Assembly (NCBI GenBank): GCA_026196225.1
Contig: JAPHRD010000025.1
Coordinates: forward strand, 1 to 64,000
Source: Motiliproteus sp.
GTDB lineage: Bacteria > Pseudomonadota > Gammaproteobacteria > Pseudomonadales > Balneatricaceae
Direction: 5' to 3'
DNA length: 64,000 bases
This document shows positions 18,011 to 26,702 of this stretch, piece after piece. A program made the position numbers and the translations under genes. The stretch's first letter is position 1. The number at the start of each line of letters is the position of its first letter. The notes beneath the pieces are model-generated. The model ran no database searches and was not told the DNA's origin. It saw only the letters and a list, made by a program, of their open reading frames with translations.

Positions 18011-19507
18011 ATGGAATTCGGCACACTGTTAAGAGTCGGACTGGAGCTGATGTCAGCGCTTTTCATCTTTACTCTTGGTCTAGGCATTTTACTGCTGATC
18101 TATTTCTATATCTCGGATATTACTCAGAGCAAACAGGCGATTCGGCGGAATTACCCGGTTATTGGTCGGTTTCGCTACCTTTTTGAAAAACAGGGTGAGT
18201 TTTTTCGCCAGTATTTCTTTGCCATGGATCGTGAAGAGATGCCTTTCAATCGGGCCGAACGGAGTTGGGTCTATCGTGCAGCTAAAGATGTGGACCGCAC
18301 CATTGCTTTCGGTTCCACTCGTAATCTGGCAACCAACGGCAATATTCTGTTTATGAATTGCGCTTTTCCCACCTTGGCGGAAGATGCCGTGCCAGCTGCC
18401 CCGGTGACAATCGGACCGGATTGCAAGCACCCCTATGTTGCAAAATCTATCTTTAACATTTCCGGCATGAGTTACGGTGCACTGTCTAAACCGGCAGTCC
18501 AGGCGTTGGCCGCCGGAGCCAAGCAAGCTGGTTGCTGGCTCAATACCGGTGAAGGTGGAGCCAGCCCTTATCACCTAGAAGGCGGCTGTGATCTGGTGAT
18601 GCAGATCGGTACGGCAAAGTACGGTGTTCGTGATTCTGAGGGTAACCTCAGCGATGAAAAGCTACGCCAGATGGCCGCTAACGAACTGGTGAGAATGTTC
18701 GAGGTGAAACTCTCCCAGGGGGCTAAACCAGGCAAGGGCGGGATGCTGCCAGCCGCTAAGGTGACTGCCGAAGTTGCCAAAATTCGTGGTATCGAAGAGG
18801 GTAAAGCCTCCATCAGTCCTAATGGTCATCCTGATATCCGTAGCGCCGCGGACCTGTTGGACATGATCGATCGTATTCGCCGGGTTACCGGCAAGCCCGT
18901 AGGTTTTAAAGTGGTGCTGGGAAGCCAACACTGGTTGGACGATCTACTGGATTTGATCGAAGAAAGGGGGCCAGAAAGTGCGCCTGACTTTATTACCCTG
19001 GACAGTGCTGATGGCGGCACGGGGGCGGCACCCCAACCCTTGATGGATTACGTAGGGCTACCCTTGAATGAAAGCCTTCCTTTGTTGGTCGATAAGCTTA
19101 CAGCCAAAGGTTTAAAGGACCGTATCAAAGTGATCACTTCAGGTAAGTTGATCACCCCGTCCAAAGTGGCGTGGGCACTGGCTGTGGGTGCTGATTTTAT
19201 CGTATCAGCCCGCGGCTTTATGTTTTCCCTGGGATGTATTCAGGCGATGCAGTGTAACAAGGATACCTGCCCAACGGGCATCACCACTCATAACCCTCGA
19301 TTGCAGCAGGGACTGGATCCGGTGGATAAAGCCCAGCGGGTGGCCAACTACCACAAATACATTAACTATGGTGTCGGATTGATTGCTCATTCCTGTGGAG
19401 TGAAAGAGCCTCGTGAATTGCGTCGAGAGCATGTGCGGGTGGTCAGTGAAAATGGTCGTTCACTGAGTCTCGACGATCTTTACGGTACACAGCCCCAACG
19501 CCATTAA
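18011..19507 (+). CDS. membrane-anchored FMN-binding glutamate synthase-family protein
   Basis: The product of 498 residues begins with a hydrophobic helix (residues 8-36). It continues as the FMN-binding alpha/beta barrel of the glutamate synthase large subunit: GEGGASPYH, KPGKGGMLPAAKV, DSADGGTGAAPQ. A C-x5-C-x4-C cysteine array (GCIQAMQCNKDTCPTG) of the [3Fe-4S] type is present. The glutaminase and GXGXG domains of true GltB are absent, so the reaction is unknown. ATG 18011 has AGGAG 7 bases upstream; ATG 18005 is too close to it. The stop overlaps the opposite gene's stop in TTAA. Confidence 0.88.
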   Translation: MEFGTLLRVGLELMSALFIFTLGLGILLLIYFYISDITQSKQAIRRNYPVIGRFRYLFEKQGEFFRQYFFAMDREEMPFNRAERSWVYRAAKDVDRTIAFGSTRNLATNGNILFMNCAFPTLAEDAVPAAPVTIGPDCKHPYVAKSIFNISGMSYGALSKPAVQALAAGAKQAGCWLNTGEGGASPYHLEGGCDLVMQIGTAKYGVRDSEGNLSDEKLRQMAANELVRMFEVKLSQGAKPGKGGMLPAAKVTAEVAKIRGIEEGKASISPNGHPDIRSAADLLDMIDRIRRVTGKPVGFKVVLGSQHWLDDLLDLIEERGPESAPDFITLDSADGGTGAAPQPLMDYVGLPLNESLPLLVDKLTAKGLKDRIKVITSGKLITPSKVAWALAVGADFIVSARGFMFSLGCIQAMQCNKDTCPTGITTHNPRLQQGLDPVDKAQRVANYHKYINYGVGLIAHSCGVKEPRELRREHVRVVSENGRSLSLDDLYGTQPQRH

Positions 19508-20952
19508 TGGTTTTTGACTAACTCCGCTGGAGGGATTGCCTGATACCCTAGTAGCGTTTTTTCAGCGGGGTTGCGAGCGGTAAACTGAGTGACCAGTTTT
19601 AATTGCTTGTTCTCGATGTTGGAGGTGCTCAGACGCACTCCGCCCGCTGATAACACCCGTTCAACCGTGCCGCTGTAAAAACTATCCATAACCGATACTC
19701 CCAGCAATTGTTCCCTGAGTAGAGCTACGCCTCGGTTGGTTGCCACGACGGTGTGCTTTGACTGGTTTTCAGTGGACTTCTGTAACCATGATTTAGCTTG
19801 TTGAATGGGCGGAGAGGCGACCCAGGTGAGCTTGGTGGTGGCGAAACTTAGTTGTAGAACTATCAAACCAGTCATGGTGATTCTTAAGACTGTCAGCAAC
19901 CAAGCTTGGTCTAACTGGAAAAGCCGATGGATTGCAATTGCTGCTAAGCAATAGCTTGGCCACAGAACTGGAGCCAGATGTCGGAGGTTGTCTGGGTTTT
20001 GTGCCAACAGTGTCCAAATTAAAGCGCTTGTGAACAGTAACAGCAGGATAGTGGATTCTGGTTTTTTTCTGATGGTAGAAGTCGATAAAACCATCAAAAA
20101 AACAGGTAGTAGTGGCAGCAGAAGATAAAGGCCGCTGAAAGCTGCTCCGCTGATAAATCGTCCGCTGTAGTAGTTGGCGAGGGATTGTGGCCAACCTATC
20201 TGTTGGGTCTCTCCCAGAGCGCTATTACCCCAAGTTTGAAAATGTCCGATAACAAAACGCCAGCCCTCTACGAAGTAGCCAAAGCCATCTTTGCTGATTA
20301 GAAATCCTAGACAGACAATGCCTACCGAAAAGAAACTGTATAGAAGTGGTTTGATTGAGGGAGGGTAGCGCCATGGGATAAAAGCAAGCAACGGTAACAG
20401 AATCGGCAGGTAAGAGGGGCGGACGGCAATACAGAGTCCTAACACAAGGCCGCTGCATAGCCAGCGCTTGGCTGCCAGTAACCAGACCGAAGCGGAGAGT
20501 ATACAGAGTGCCGGCCCATCGGATAAGCCCTGAACACCAATTCCTAACAGCAAGGGGTCCAATAGAATCAGCAAAAAGGCAGCTAGCGCGCTTGCCGGTG
20601 AACAGCCCAGTTGCCGGAGTAGACCATAACTTAGCCAGGGCAACAGCAGTACGGAGATACGACCCACGGACATAATACTGGCAACAGGGTCATTAAGAAC
20701 AACATTGAGTAGTTTGGCGAAACCGATATAAACCGGGTAACCGGGGAAGTGAGGTGAGAACTCTAGTACGCTAAAATCGGTAACGCCTCGGGCAAAGAAT
20801 AGTGCATCGTCGGAGGCTAATTGGTCCGGTTGTAACCACAACCAATAACCAGCGAAGACCGATGTGAACAGCATCAGCAGATGGATCAACCAGCGCTTTG
20901 GGAAATTTCCCATCCGGTCAAAAAAGGCTGTCACAATTGTCACAGCTTTCAC
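19504..20952 (-). CDS. GT-C-like polytopic membrane protein (putative glycosyltransferase)
   Basis: About 480 residues with some 11 hydrophobic helices. The first periplasmic loop carries an acidic ASDDALFFARG motif followed by HFPGYPVYIGF, as in lipid-linked-sugar glycosyltransferases of the ArnT/PMT type. A soluble domain of roughly 100 residues closes the protein. GTG 20952 is the annotated start; an ATG 13 codons in (MGNFPKR) is an alternative. Last gene of the reverse-strand envelope operon, 19 bases after its neighbour. Confidence 0.75.
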   Translation of the reverse strand: MKAVTIVTAFFDRMGNFPKRWLIHLLMLFTSVFAGYWLWLQPDQLASDDALFFARGVTDFSVLEFSPHFPGYPVYIGFAKLLNVVLNDPVASIMSVGRISVLLLPWLSYGLLRQLGCSPASALAAFLLILLDPLLLGIGVQGLSDGPALCILSASVWLLAAKRWLCSGLVLGLCIAVRPSYLPILLPLLAFIPWRYPPSIKPLLYSFFSVGIVCLGFLISKDGFGYFVEGWRFVIGHFQTWGNSALGETQQIGWPQSLANYYSGRFISGAAFSGLYLLLPLLPVFLMVLSTSTIRKKPESTILLLLFTSALIWTLLAQNPDNLRHLAPVLWPSYCLAAIAIHRLFQLDQAWLLTVLRITMTGLIVLQLSFATTKLTWVASPPIQQAKSWLQKSTENQSKHTVVATNRGVALLREQLLGVSVMDSFYSGTVERVLSAGGVRLSTSNIENKQLKLVTQFTARNPAEKTLLGYQAIPPAELVKNH

Positions 20953-20971
20953 AATAGCTACGAAAACAGAA

Positions 20972-21556
20972 TCAAGGTTTTACACTGAGGCTATTGATTA
21001 AGCCAGCATGGGCCTTTTCGAAAGCGGTGGGATTAGCGGGAGTATTTCCTGCGCCAAATAGTCCGGGCTTGCCCAGTGCGCTGAAACAGTCTGCCATGAA
21101 GGTGTTGGCCTTTTGCTTTTGTTCAGCGGAGATAACACGGGCTAGCAGGTCGATGTCATTGAGCAGCAAGTCCAGATAACGTTTGCTTTTGGCGACATGG
21201 ACTTTGGCCAGCTGGTATTCGTTAATATTCTCCTGGGCTTGTTGGAGGCGGAGGTCGATCACAGCCCGGAAGATGTCACTGAAAACCACGCCGGCGGCTT
21301 TAACGTCGAGGTCTTTAGTAGCGGTTTTCAGACGCCACACCAAGGCGACATCTGCTTCAGATTCCAGATTAACCAGCTCGTCTTCAATCGCGTCCAGCTG
21401 TTGTGTCGCCGATGACAGTTGTTTTTCACTAAGCGATTGGCTGATAGCTGTCCATCCTTCTAACAAAGGCTCTTTGCCGGCAGCTGCGTATGAATAGGCA
21501 AGACTCTGGGAACTGATCAGCATCAGTGCGGTAAAGGCGATCAACAGCTGTCTCAT
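20972..21556 (-). CDS. periplasmic alpha-helical protein of unknown function
   Basis: The 194-residue product has a clear signal peptide (cleavage near SLAYSYA, residues 18-25). The rest is almost wholly amphipathic helix with regular leucines (about residues 40-165), suggesting a helical bundle. One cysteine (MADCFSALG) remains. I do not recognise the family. GAGGGAG stands about 10 bases before the ATG. Its place between an FAD enzyme and a membrane transferase suggests a part in the same periplasmic system. Confidence 0.7.
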   Translation of the reverse strand: MRQLLIAFTALMLISSQSLAYSYAAAGKEPLLEGWTAISQSLSEKQLSSATQQLDAIEDELVNLESEADVALVWRLKTATKDLDVKAAGVVFSDIFRAVIDLRLQQAQENINEYQLAKVHVAKSKRYLDLLLNDIDLLARVISAEQKQKANTFMADCFSALGKPGLFGAGNTPANPTAFEKAHAGLINSLSVKP

Positions 21557-21633
21557 GGTTTAAAGCTCCCTCGTGTTTTGTTGTAAGTTCTAGTGCCGGT
21601 ATTGGTTATAGCCAATGCTTTCGAGTCTATTAG

Positions 21634-23049
21634 TTAGGCGACGCTCTGGGTTTCGATAACCGTCGGTTCGTTTCTGAAATCAAAAATCTCTCCCCGTCGA
21701 TCCTGTTTATCGATCAGACTGCGGGCGGCGAGTTGTCCCATTTCCATGGCAGTATCGGTGAAGATATAGCGGAAGGTACCTTGGCGTCCGGTCATAATCA
21801 GATTTTGGTAATCGTTCAACTGTTCGATGACACGGTGCCGTTCCTGTTGGTAACCGAGCTGCATTAATGGATAGGCATGTTCGCTGAAACTGCTGAAATA
21901 CTCACCGCTGGAAGCATCAGTGTTGACCCCTAGGGAGCGCAAATCTGCCATGACCTGGGGCTGTAACTGAGCGTTGTCCATGGACCATAGATTGTCGCCC
22001 TTAAAACAGGGGATCTCCATCATCAAAGAGGTTTGACCTGTTGGAGCCATGTAAGGGCTGCGACGGCGGGGTTCCTGCAGCCGTGTCGCCATGATGTTCG
22101 GATCAGACAGATACTGCCAGGTGTTGTCTGAGATATTTTCAGTCAACATCGGCATGTTAAAAAAGCGCAGAGAACGGTAACGCAGTTGATGAGGGATCTG
22201 GATAAAATCCGCCATCATCGGCAGGGGCAGGGTGGCAATAACCTGGTCCACTGCGATCTCTTTAATTGCGCCTTTGGGGCCACAGTGAATGGCTTTAAGT
22301 TGCTTGCCTTCAGTGCGTAGTCCCTGAACGGGGTGGTTGAGAAGTAGTTCAACACCGTTTTCCACCAGATGGTCGGCCAGCTTTTCAAAGATACGGCCAA
22401 AGCCCAGTTTGGGATAACGATATTTACGGGCGTAGGTTCTGGGAGTATCGCTACGTTGAGGCAGTAAACGTTGGGCGACATCCTTTAGATCCAGTAGGCT
22501 GATTCGCTGTGAGGCCCAGTCTGCGGACAGTTGTGTGGGATCGATTCCCCAGAGTTTGGCGGTATAACCTTCGAAAAAATTACGGTAAAGGGTTGGCCCA
22601 AATCGGCTTTCTATCCATTCGGCGAAGCTGGCGTTGTCTCGATCTTGAACGGGTTGGTTAAAAGGGAGTTTAAATAGCAGGTCGCTGGCAGCACCCAGCA
22701 GCAGTCCGGTTGGAGCATTTTTTAGTAGATCGCCCAACGCCAGGGGATACTGATAAGTACGCCCCTGAAAACGGATAACGCTTTTTCGCAGTGAATGAAG
22801 AAGCTCATCACCCATCAGGTCTTCCACAAACTGCAATAGCTCGGGATTGCGAGTGATAAAACGATGGCCGCCGTAGTCGAAACGGTAATCGCCGTGATTG
22901 CCCTTGAACTTGAGCGTGGCCGACATCCCTCCCACCTGATTTTCGGCCTCGATCAGTACTACTTTGTAGCCTGCTTTATTGAGTTCCCAGGCTGCCATTA
23001 AACCGGCAGGACCCGCACCGAGTACGGCAACGGTGCTTAATTTAGTCAC
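21634..23049 (-). CDS. FAD-dependent amine oxidoreductase-family protein
   Basis: Flavoprotein of 471 residues with the dinucleotide motif VAVLGAGPAGLMAAWEL at the N-terminus, IEAENQVGG following it, and GGHRFITRNPELL. It falls in the broad amine oxidase/protoporphyrinogen oxidase/UDP-galactopyranose-mutase-like group that often sits near glycan genes. No signal peptide, so cytoplasmic. The best start is GTG 23049, overlapping the cytochrome gene's end by 8 bases (GTGACTAA); longer in-frame extensions run into that gene and lack homology. Confidence 0.85.
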   Translation of the reverse strand: MTKLSTVAVLGAGPAGLMAAWELNKAGYKVVLIEAENQVGGMSATLKFKGNHGDYRFDYGGHRFITRNPELLQFVEDLMGDELLHSLRKSVIRFQGRTYQYPLALGDLLKNAPTGLLLGAASDLLFKLPFNQPVQDRDNASFAEWIESRFGPTLYRNFFEGYTAKLWGIDPTQLSADWASQRISLLDLKDVAQRLLPQRSDTPRTYARKYRYPKLGFGRIFEKLADHLVENGVELLLNHPVQGLRTEGKQLKAIHCGPKGAIKEIAVDQVIATLPLPMMADFIQIPHQLRYRSLRFFNMPMLTENISDNTWQYLSDPNIMATRLQEPRRRSPYMAPTGQTSLMMEIPCFKGDNLWSMDNAQLQPQVMADLRSLGVNTDASSGEYFSSFSEHAYPLMQLGYQQERHRVIEQLNDYQNLIMTGRQGTFRYIFTDTAMEMGQLAARSLIDKQDRRGEIFDFRNEPTVIETQSVA

Positions 23050-25999
23050 GGATTGCGATTCTCTCAGTCGGCGATTGGTACGTGGATTCGATAGTTTCAA
23101 GTTCAACGATCGGCGGTTCAGGAAGCTCGGGTACGGATTTACGCACCGCATCGGTGACCCATTGGGGATAGATGCGGTACATCAGCCGGCTAGTGACTTT
23201 GATGGGCCAGGTTAGATCTTGTGGTAGATCGAAAGCCTCATCGCGATAACCATCGGCGGGGATACGGGTATCGCTGAGCAGCTTTTCGTAACGCCAGAAT
23301 TTCAGTCCCAGGGGCTTACCCTCTGCATCGCCGAAGACTTTCATAAACAGTCGGGTGTCCACTGGCAGATTGCCTTTTGAATCGGCAAAACCCTGGCGCA
23401 TGATAGATTGTCCGTTGCCGTCTGTGATCTCCAGCTGGATCCAGAACTGGCGGAAATCGGCAACTCCTGTGGGTAGCGCATGTCCGGCACCGGTGTTGTT
23501 GACCCGTACCACTAGCTGACTATTTTCAAGTCGCTGTTCAAGTTCGGCGGAGGAGCGCAGTAGCTGCAGACTCATCCGTTCCTGTTCGGCATTACGGAGC
23601 CCCACCAGATGGTGGTTGGCACCGGTAAACTGGTGAGTAATCAAGTTCTCCTGGACCTTGCCGCCATCGGTGGCTAAGCCCGGTACGGGCTCTCCGATTC
23701 GATCAATATCACCATGCATATGACAGTCGATGCAGGTGCGATGTTTGCTGGGATCTTCTGGGTTATTAAAGGAGGACTGTTCCCATTCGCCGTAGGTGTC
23801 GACGATATCGGCACCGAGGCCGGGTGAAAATTCGTCGTGACAGGCCTGACAGTATTTGGGATCTTTATACACCGGCAGAATATAGGAGCGGGCATGAACC
23901 TCAGGTCGGGAATTGATCTGTTTTTCGGCAAGCCAGCGGCCAGCATCGGAATCGGAATCCTCAAGCCAGTACTGTTCCCGGTTCTCCAGATCGACTCTAA
24001 AAGCAGCGTTGCCGCCGGCGTCCTCGACATCAACGATGCGATGGCAGAATAGGCAGCCGGTGCCTTCGTCGAGGTCGATCTTATTCTGTTCGAAGGCGTT
24101 GATGATAGAGGTAGCACCTTTCTCAAACATATGACTCTTTTTGCCCAGATTGAGGTTGCCAGTGGTGACGTTGTGAGGCATATGACAGCCCAGACACCAG
24201 CCTTTAAATTCCTCCCCTTCAATTTCGCCGGCCAGTTCTACCAATACCTTGAAGTAGGGGTTGGATTCCCCCATTAAGCGGTGATTGGAATCAGCCCACT
24301 GATCAAATAGATCGCTGTGACAGTCGCGGCAACTGGCAGAATTGATCCACTCTTCGGGGTGAACGTAAGGTGTACTGTTGTCTGCTTTATTGATCCGTAA
24401 CCAGGTGCTGAGGTAGGGCAGGTTTTCTGGTTTGCGAACAAACTGATTGAGTTGGTCCATCATTGCCAGCGCTGGAGCCGGCGGGTTATCGGCGTCGATG
24501 TTGAGGGCGCCGTCACGATCATCGTGGCCTAAACCGCCCTGGGTATCCTGGATAATGCGAAGGAAGTCTTTGGCACGTTGGCCGGCGATCATGCCGCTAA
24601 GGTTTTTATGGCCACTGTGGGCGTCCTCATGCTTATCTCGGCCATTGGCTTCCATCAGGTAACGGTTGGTGAAGTTGAAGCCGTCTAGGTGACAGCTATT
24701 ACAGCTCATCCAGAAATCACCGGTGGTAGGCATATCACTGAAATCGTCGGTATTGGCGCTGTGAAAGAGACGGGTACCAGCCCGCAGATCAGGGCTTAGC
24801 GGATCCTGTTGTACCGTGGTGATCCAATCGGCGTGTTTGACATTTACCCGCGCAAAGGGGCTTGAGCCGCCGCTGTCGAGTTTGATGATATTGTGGCTGT
24901 TGGCATTTTGGACGTAGATCTCGGAGTCGTTTATCACCAGTCCCCGGGGATTGTCGCCAGGAATATGACGGAGAATCTGGGTTACTTTGGCGCCCCCTTG
25001 ATTGAGCTTTCCTTTGCGTCGTTTGCTGCGTTTTTTTCCGGCTTTGGCTCGACGGCTGAGATCAAACACCATCAAATCTTCGCTACCTGCGAGGGTGATA
25101 TAGACCTTCTTACCATCTTCAGAAAATTCCGCATCGGAGGGGTTGGAAACGATCCGGGTGCGATTGCCTTTACCGATGATGTTGATCTGCTTAAACAGCT
25201 GCTTGCGACGTTTAACCTTTTCCTGCTCCTGTCCGGGAGTCAGATCGATAATGGAGACGGCAGGAAATACCGTTGATTGAAACTGAAAAGGGTGATCGAA
25301 ATTCCAAAGTAGGTGGGGCAGCCAGGCTTCGTTACCATCAGGGCTGATGGCGATGTCGTCCAGCAAACGGGGTAAGCCTTGGGAGACAAATTGATCGGGG
25401 TTCTGCTCCTCGGCAAGGTCGATTCGCTTTAGTAGGGAGAGGTTGCCTTGCTGGGTGCTATAGATAGAAACTTGGCCGGTCATCGCGTGGGTGACCAACA
25501 GGCGGCCATCGTCCGTTAACGCCAGCCCTCGCGGGGTGTCTACGGTATCCACTTGTTGCAGAACATTACCCTGACGGTCAAAAGCGATGATTTGATGATC
25601 TTCAAAAAGCGTCGCCCAGAACAGCTGATTGGCCGCGTCAAACAATATAGCAAAGGGGCGGCGTCCGGTTTTAAAGGAGTTGACCACCTCCAGGCTTTGG
25701 GCATCCAGGATATAGATTCGACCATCCAGATAGGCACTGGCTGCGATGAGCTTGCCGTCATCAGTAATGGCCAGGCGGCGGATGTCTCGGCCTAAGGCTT
25801 TTTCTATCGGTTGGTCGATGGATTTCAGGTCGGTTCGGGTGATGCTTCCGCCGTCGAAGTTGGCACTAAACAGCTGGTTTTTGTCTACCAGAATAAGGGA
25901 GCTGCTACTCTGATTGGCTTGCGCTGAAGTTTGACCGAAAACTAACAGCAGGGCCGCTACCAAGGTGAGTAGTTGAGAGAGTGGTGGAAATATAGGCAT
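23042..25999 (-). CDS. beta-propeller/hexaheme cytochrome c fusion
   Basis: Secreted protein of about 985 residues. After a signal peptide (about 1-28), residues 35-400 carry YVTN/NHL-like repeats (DDGKLIAASAYLDGRIYILD, TDDGRLLVTHA, SEDGKKVYITLAG). Six CxxCH heme sites follow, starting at Cys433, 557, 602, 649, 717 and 756. A C-terminal beta domain contains the NTGAGHALPTG motif seen in other multiheme cytochromes. A basic insert (KKRSKRRKGK) breaks the propeller. It probably moves electrons in the periplasm with the adjacent cytochrome-b-like protein. ATG 25999 is preferred to the TTG one codon earlier. Confidence 0.85.
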   Translation of the reverse strand: MPIFPPLSQLLTLVAALLLVFGQTSAQANQSSSSLILVDKNQLFSANFDGGSITRTDLKSIDQPIEKALGRDIRRLAITDDGKLIAASAYLDGRIYILDAQSLEVVNSFKTGRRPFAILFDAANQLFWATLFEDHQIIAFDRQGNVLQQVDTVDTPRGLALTDDGRLLVTHAMTGQVSIYSTQQGNLSLLKRIDLAEEQNPDQFVSQGLPRLLDDIAISPDGNEAWLPHLLWNFDHPFQFQSTVFPAVSIIDLTPGQEQEKVKRRKQLFKQINIIGKGNRTRIVSNPSDAEFSEDGKKVYITLAGSEDLMVFDLSRRAKAGKKRSKRRKGKLNQGGAKVTQILRHIPGDNPRGLVINDSEIYVQNANSHNIIKLDSGGSSPFARVNVKHADWITTVQQDPLSPDLRAGTRLFHSANTDDFSDMPTTGDFWMSCNSCHLDGFNFTNRYLMEANGRDKHEDAHSGHKNLSGMIAGQRAKDFLRIIQDTQGGLGHDDRDGALNIDADNPPAPALAMMDQLNQFVRKPENLPYLSTWLRINKADNSTPYVHPEEWINSASCRDCHSDLFDQWADSNHRLMGESNPYFKVLVELAGEIEGEEFKGWCLGCHMPHNVTTGNLNLGKKSHMFEKGATSIINAFEQNKIDLDEGTGCLFCHRIVDVEDAGGNAAFRVDLENREQYWLEDSDSDAGRWLAEKQINSRPEVHARSYILPVYKDPKYCQACHDEFSPGLGADIVDTYGEWEQSSFNNPEDPSKHRTCIDCHMHGDIDRIGEPVPGLATDGGKVQENLITHQFTGANHHLVGLRNAEQERMSLQLLRSSAELEQRLENSQLVVRVNNTGAGHALPTGVADFRQFWIQLEITDGNGQSIMRQGFADSKGNLPVDTRLFMKVFGDAEGKPLGLKFWRYEKLLSDTRIPADGYRDEAFDLPQDLTWPIKVTSRLMYRIYPQWVTDAVRKSVPELPEPPIVELETIESTYQSPTERIAIRD

Positions 26000-26012
26000 C
26001 AACAGGGCTTCT

Positions 26013-26528
26013 TTAGTGACGGATACCGGTAAAGGGCTTAAATAGCCAGGAAAGTACAGACCAACGGAGTGCGTGACGAATCAGCAACAGAGTCAGGGGG
26101 ATGGAGGTAACCAGATGCAGGTAGTGGATAATCCAGCCAAGTAGATCTCCGCGATTTCCATTTAGAATCAGATAGGCGCCACTTAGACCGCACAGTAGTA
26201 GTAACAGGTCGAGAGCACGACCTGTTTTACGCAGCAGGGCTTTGCGGCTTTTTTGTATCAGCCGGCGGTGACTGATCCAGAAAGGTAGTACATACAGAGG
26301 AAATAGCACCAGTCCCATCAAAGAGTGAGCCAGTAGCAGCGTACGTTCTAAATCCCAGCTGATGGAGAATACAGACCAAAGAGGGAAGCCGCTGACAAAT
26401 AGAAGGTGGAGGCTGCTCTCTGCTGCGCGATGTTGATACGCCAGTCGGTTCCACCACCTGTTCAGTAGCCCGGAGACAGATTGCTTGACGCTTTCTGAAG
26501 AGCTTGCTGGGGAAGCTATGCTGTGCAT
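26013..26528 (-). CDS. small cytochrome b-like membrane protein
   Basis: The 171-residue protein has four hydrophobic segments. Histidines placed inside or at the ends of helices (SLHLLFVSG, LLLAHSLMGLV, HYLHLVTSIP, LLLIRHALRW) suit binding of two hemes b. The gene ends 13 bp before the multiheme cytochrome gene and is transcribed with it, so a quinol-to-cytochrome c electron step is a reasonable guess. No close named family is recognised. It is the first gene after the terminator at 26667-26690. Confidence 0.7.
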   Translation of the reverse strand: MHSIASPASSSESVKQSVSGLLNRWWNRLAYQHRAAESSLHLLFVSGFPLWSVFSISWDLERTLLLAHSLMGLVLFPLYVLPFWISHRRLIQKSRKALLRKTGRALDLLLLLCGLSGAYLILNGNRGDLLGWIIHYLHLVTSIPLTLLLIRHALRWSVLSWLFKPFTGIRH

Positions 26529-26548
26529 GCTGTATCCGTACGGTTAGT

Positions 26549-26567
26549 AATAAGAATAGTTATTATT
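26549..26567. promoter_or_regulatory. Fur-box-like palindrome upstream of the cytochrome operon
   Basis: AATAAGAATAGTTATTATT agrees with the 19-base Fur consensus GATAATGATAATCATTATC at 13 positions. It sits about 25 bp upstream of the cytochrome-b-like gene, within its probable promoter. AT-rich promoters can match by chance. Confidence 0.3.
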
Positions 26568-26666
26568 AATATTCTCTTTATAGATGTCCAAACTTTATAA
26601 GGGAATCTTGATATTCATCAAGAGAGTATTTGAGATATTTGTTGAGAAGGCGGCTAGTGGAAAAGA

Positions 26667-26690
26667 AGGGATGGGGAAGCCCCCATCCCT
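26667..26690 (-). terminator. intrinsic terminator after the 679-residue protein gene
   Basis: A perfect 10-bp stem (AGGGATGGGG with its complement) and a 4-base loop are followed, on the reverse strand, by TTCTTTTCC. It lies about 15 bases after the stop of the gene at 26703-28742 and separates that gene from the cytochrome operon. Confidence 0.75.
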
Positions 26691-26702
26691 GGATCGATCT
26701 AT

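Noticed and set aside
21579..21596. Ter-like TTTTGTTGTAAGTT upstream of the periplasmic helical protein gene
   Set aside because: The core base C of GTTGTAAC is G here, a position critical in Tus-Ter, so it is a poor match.
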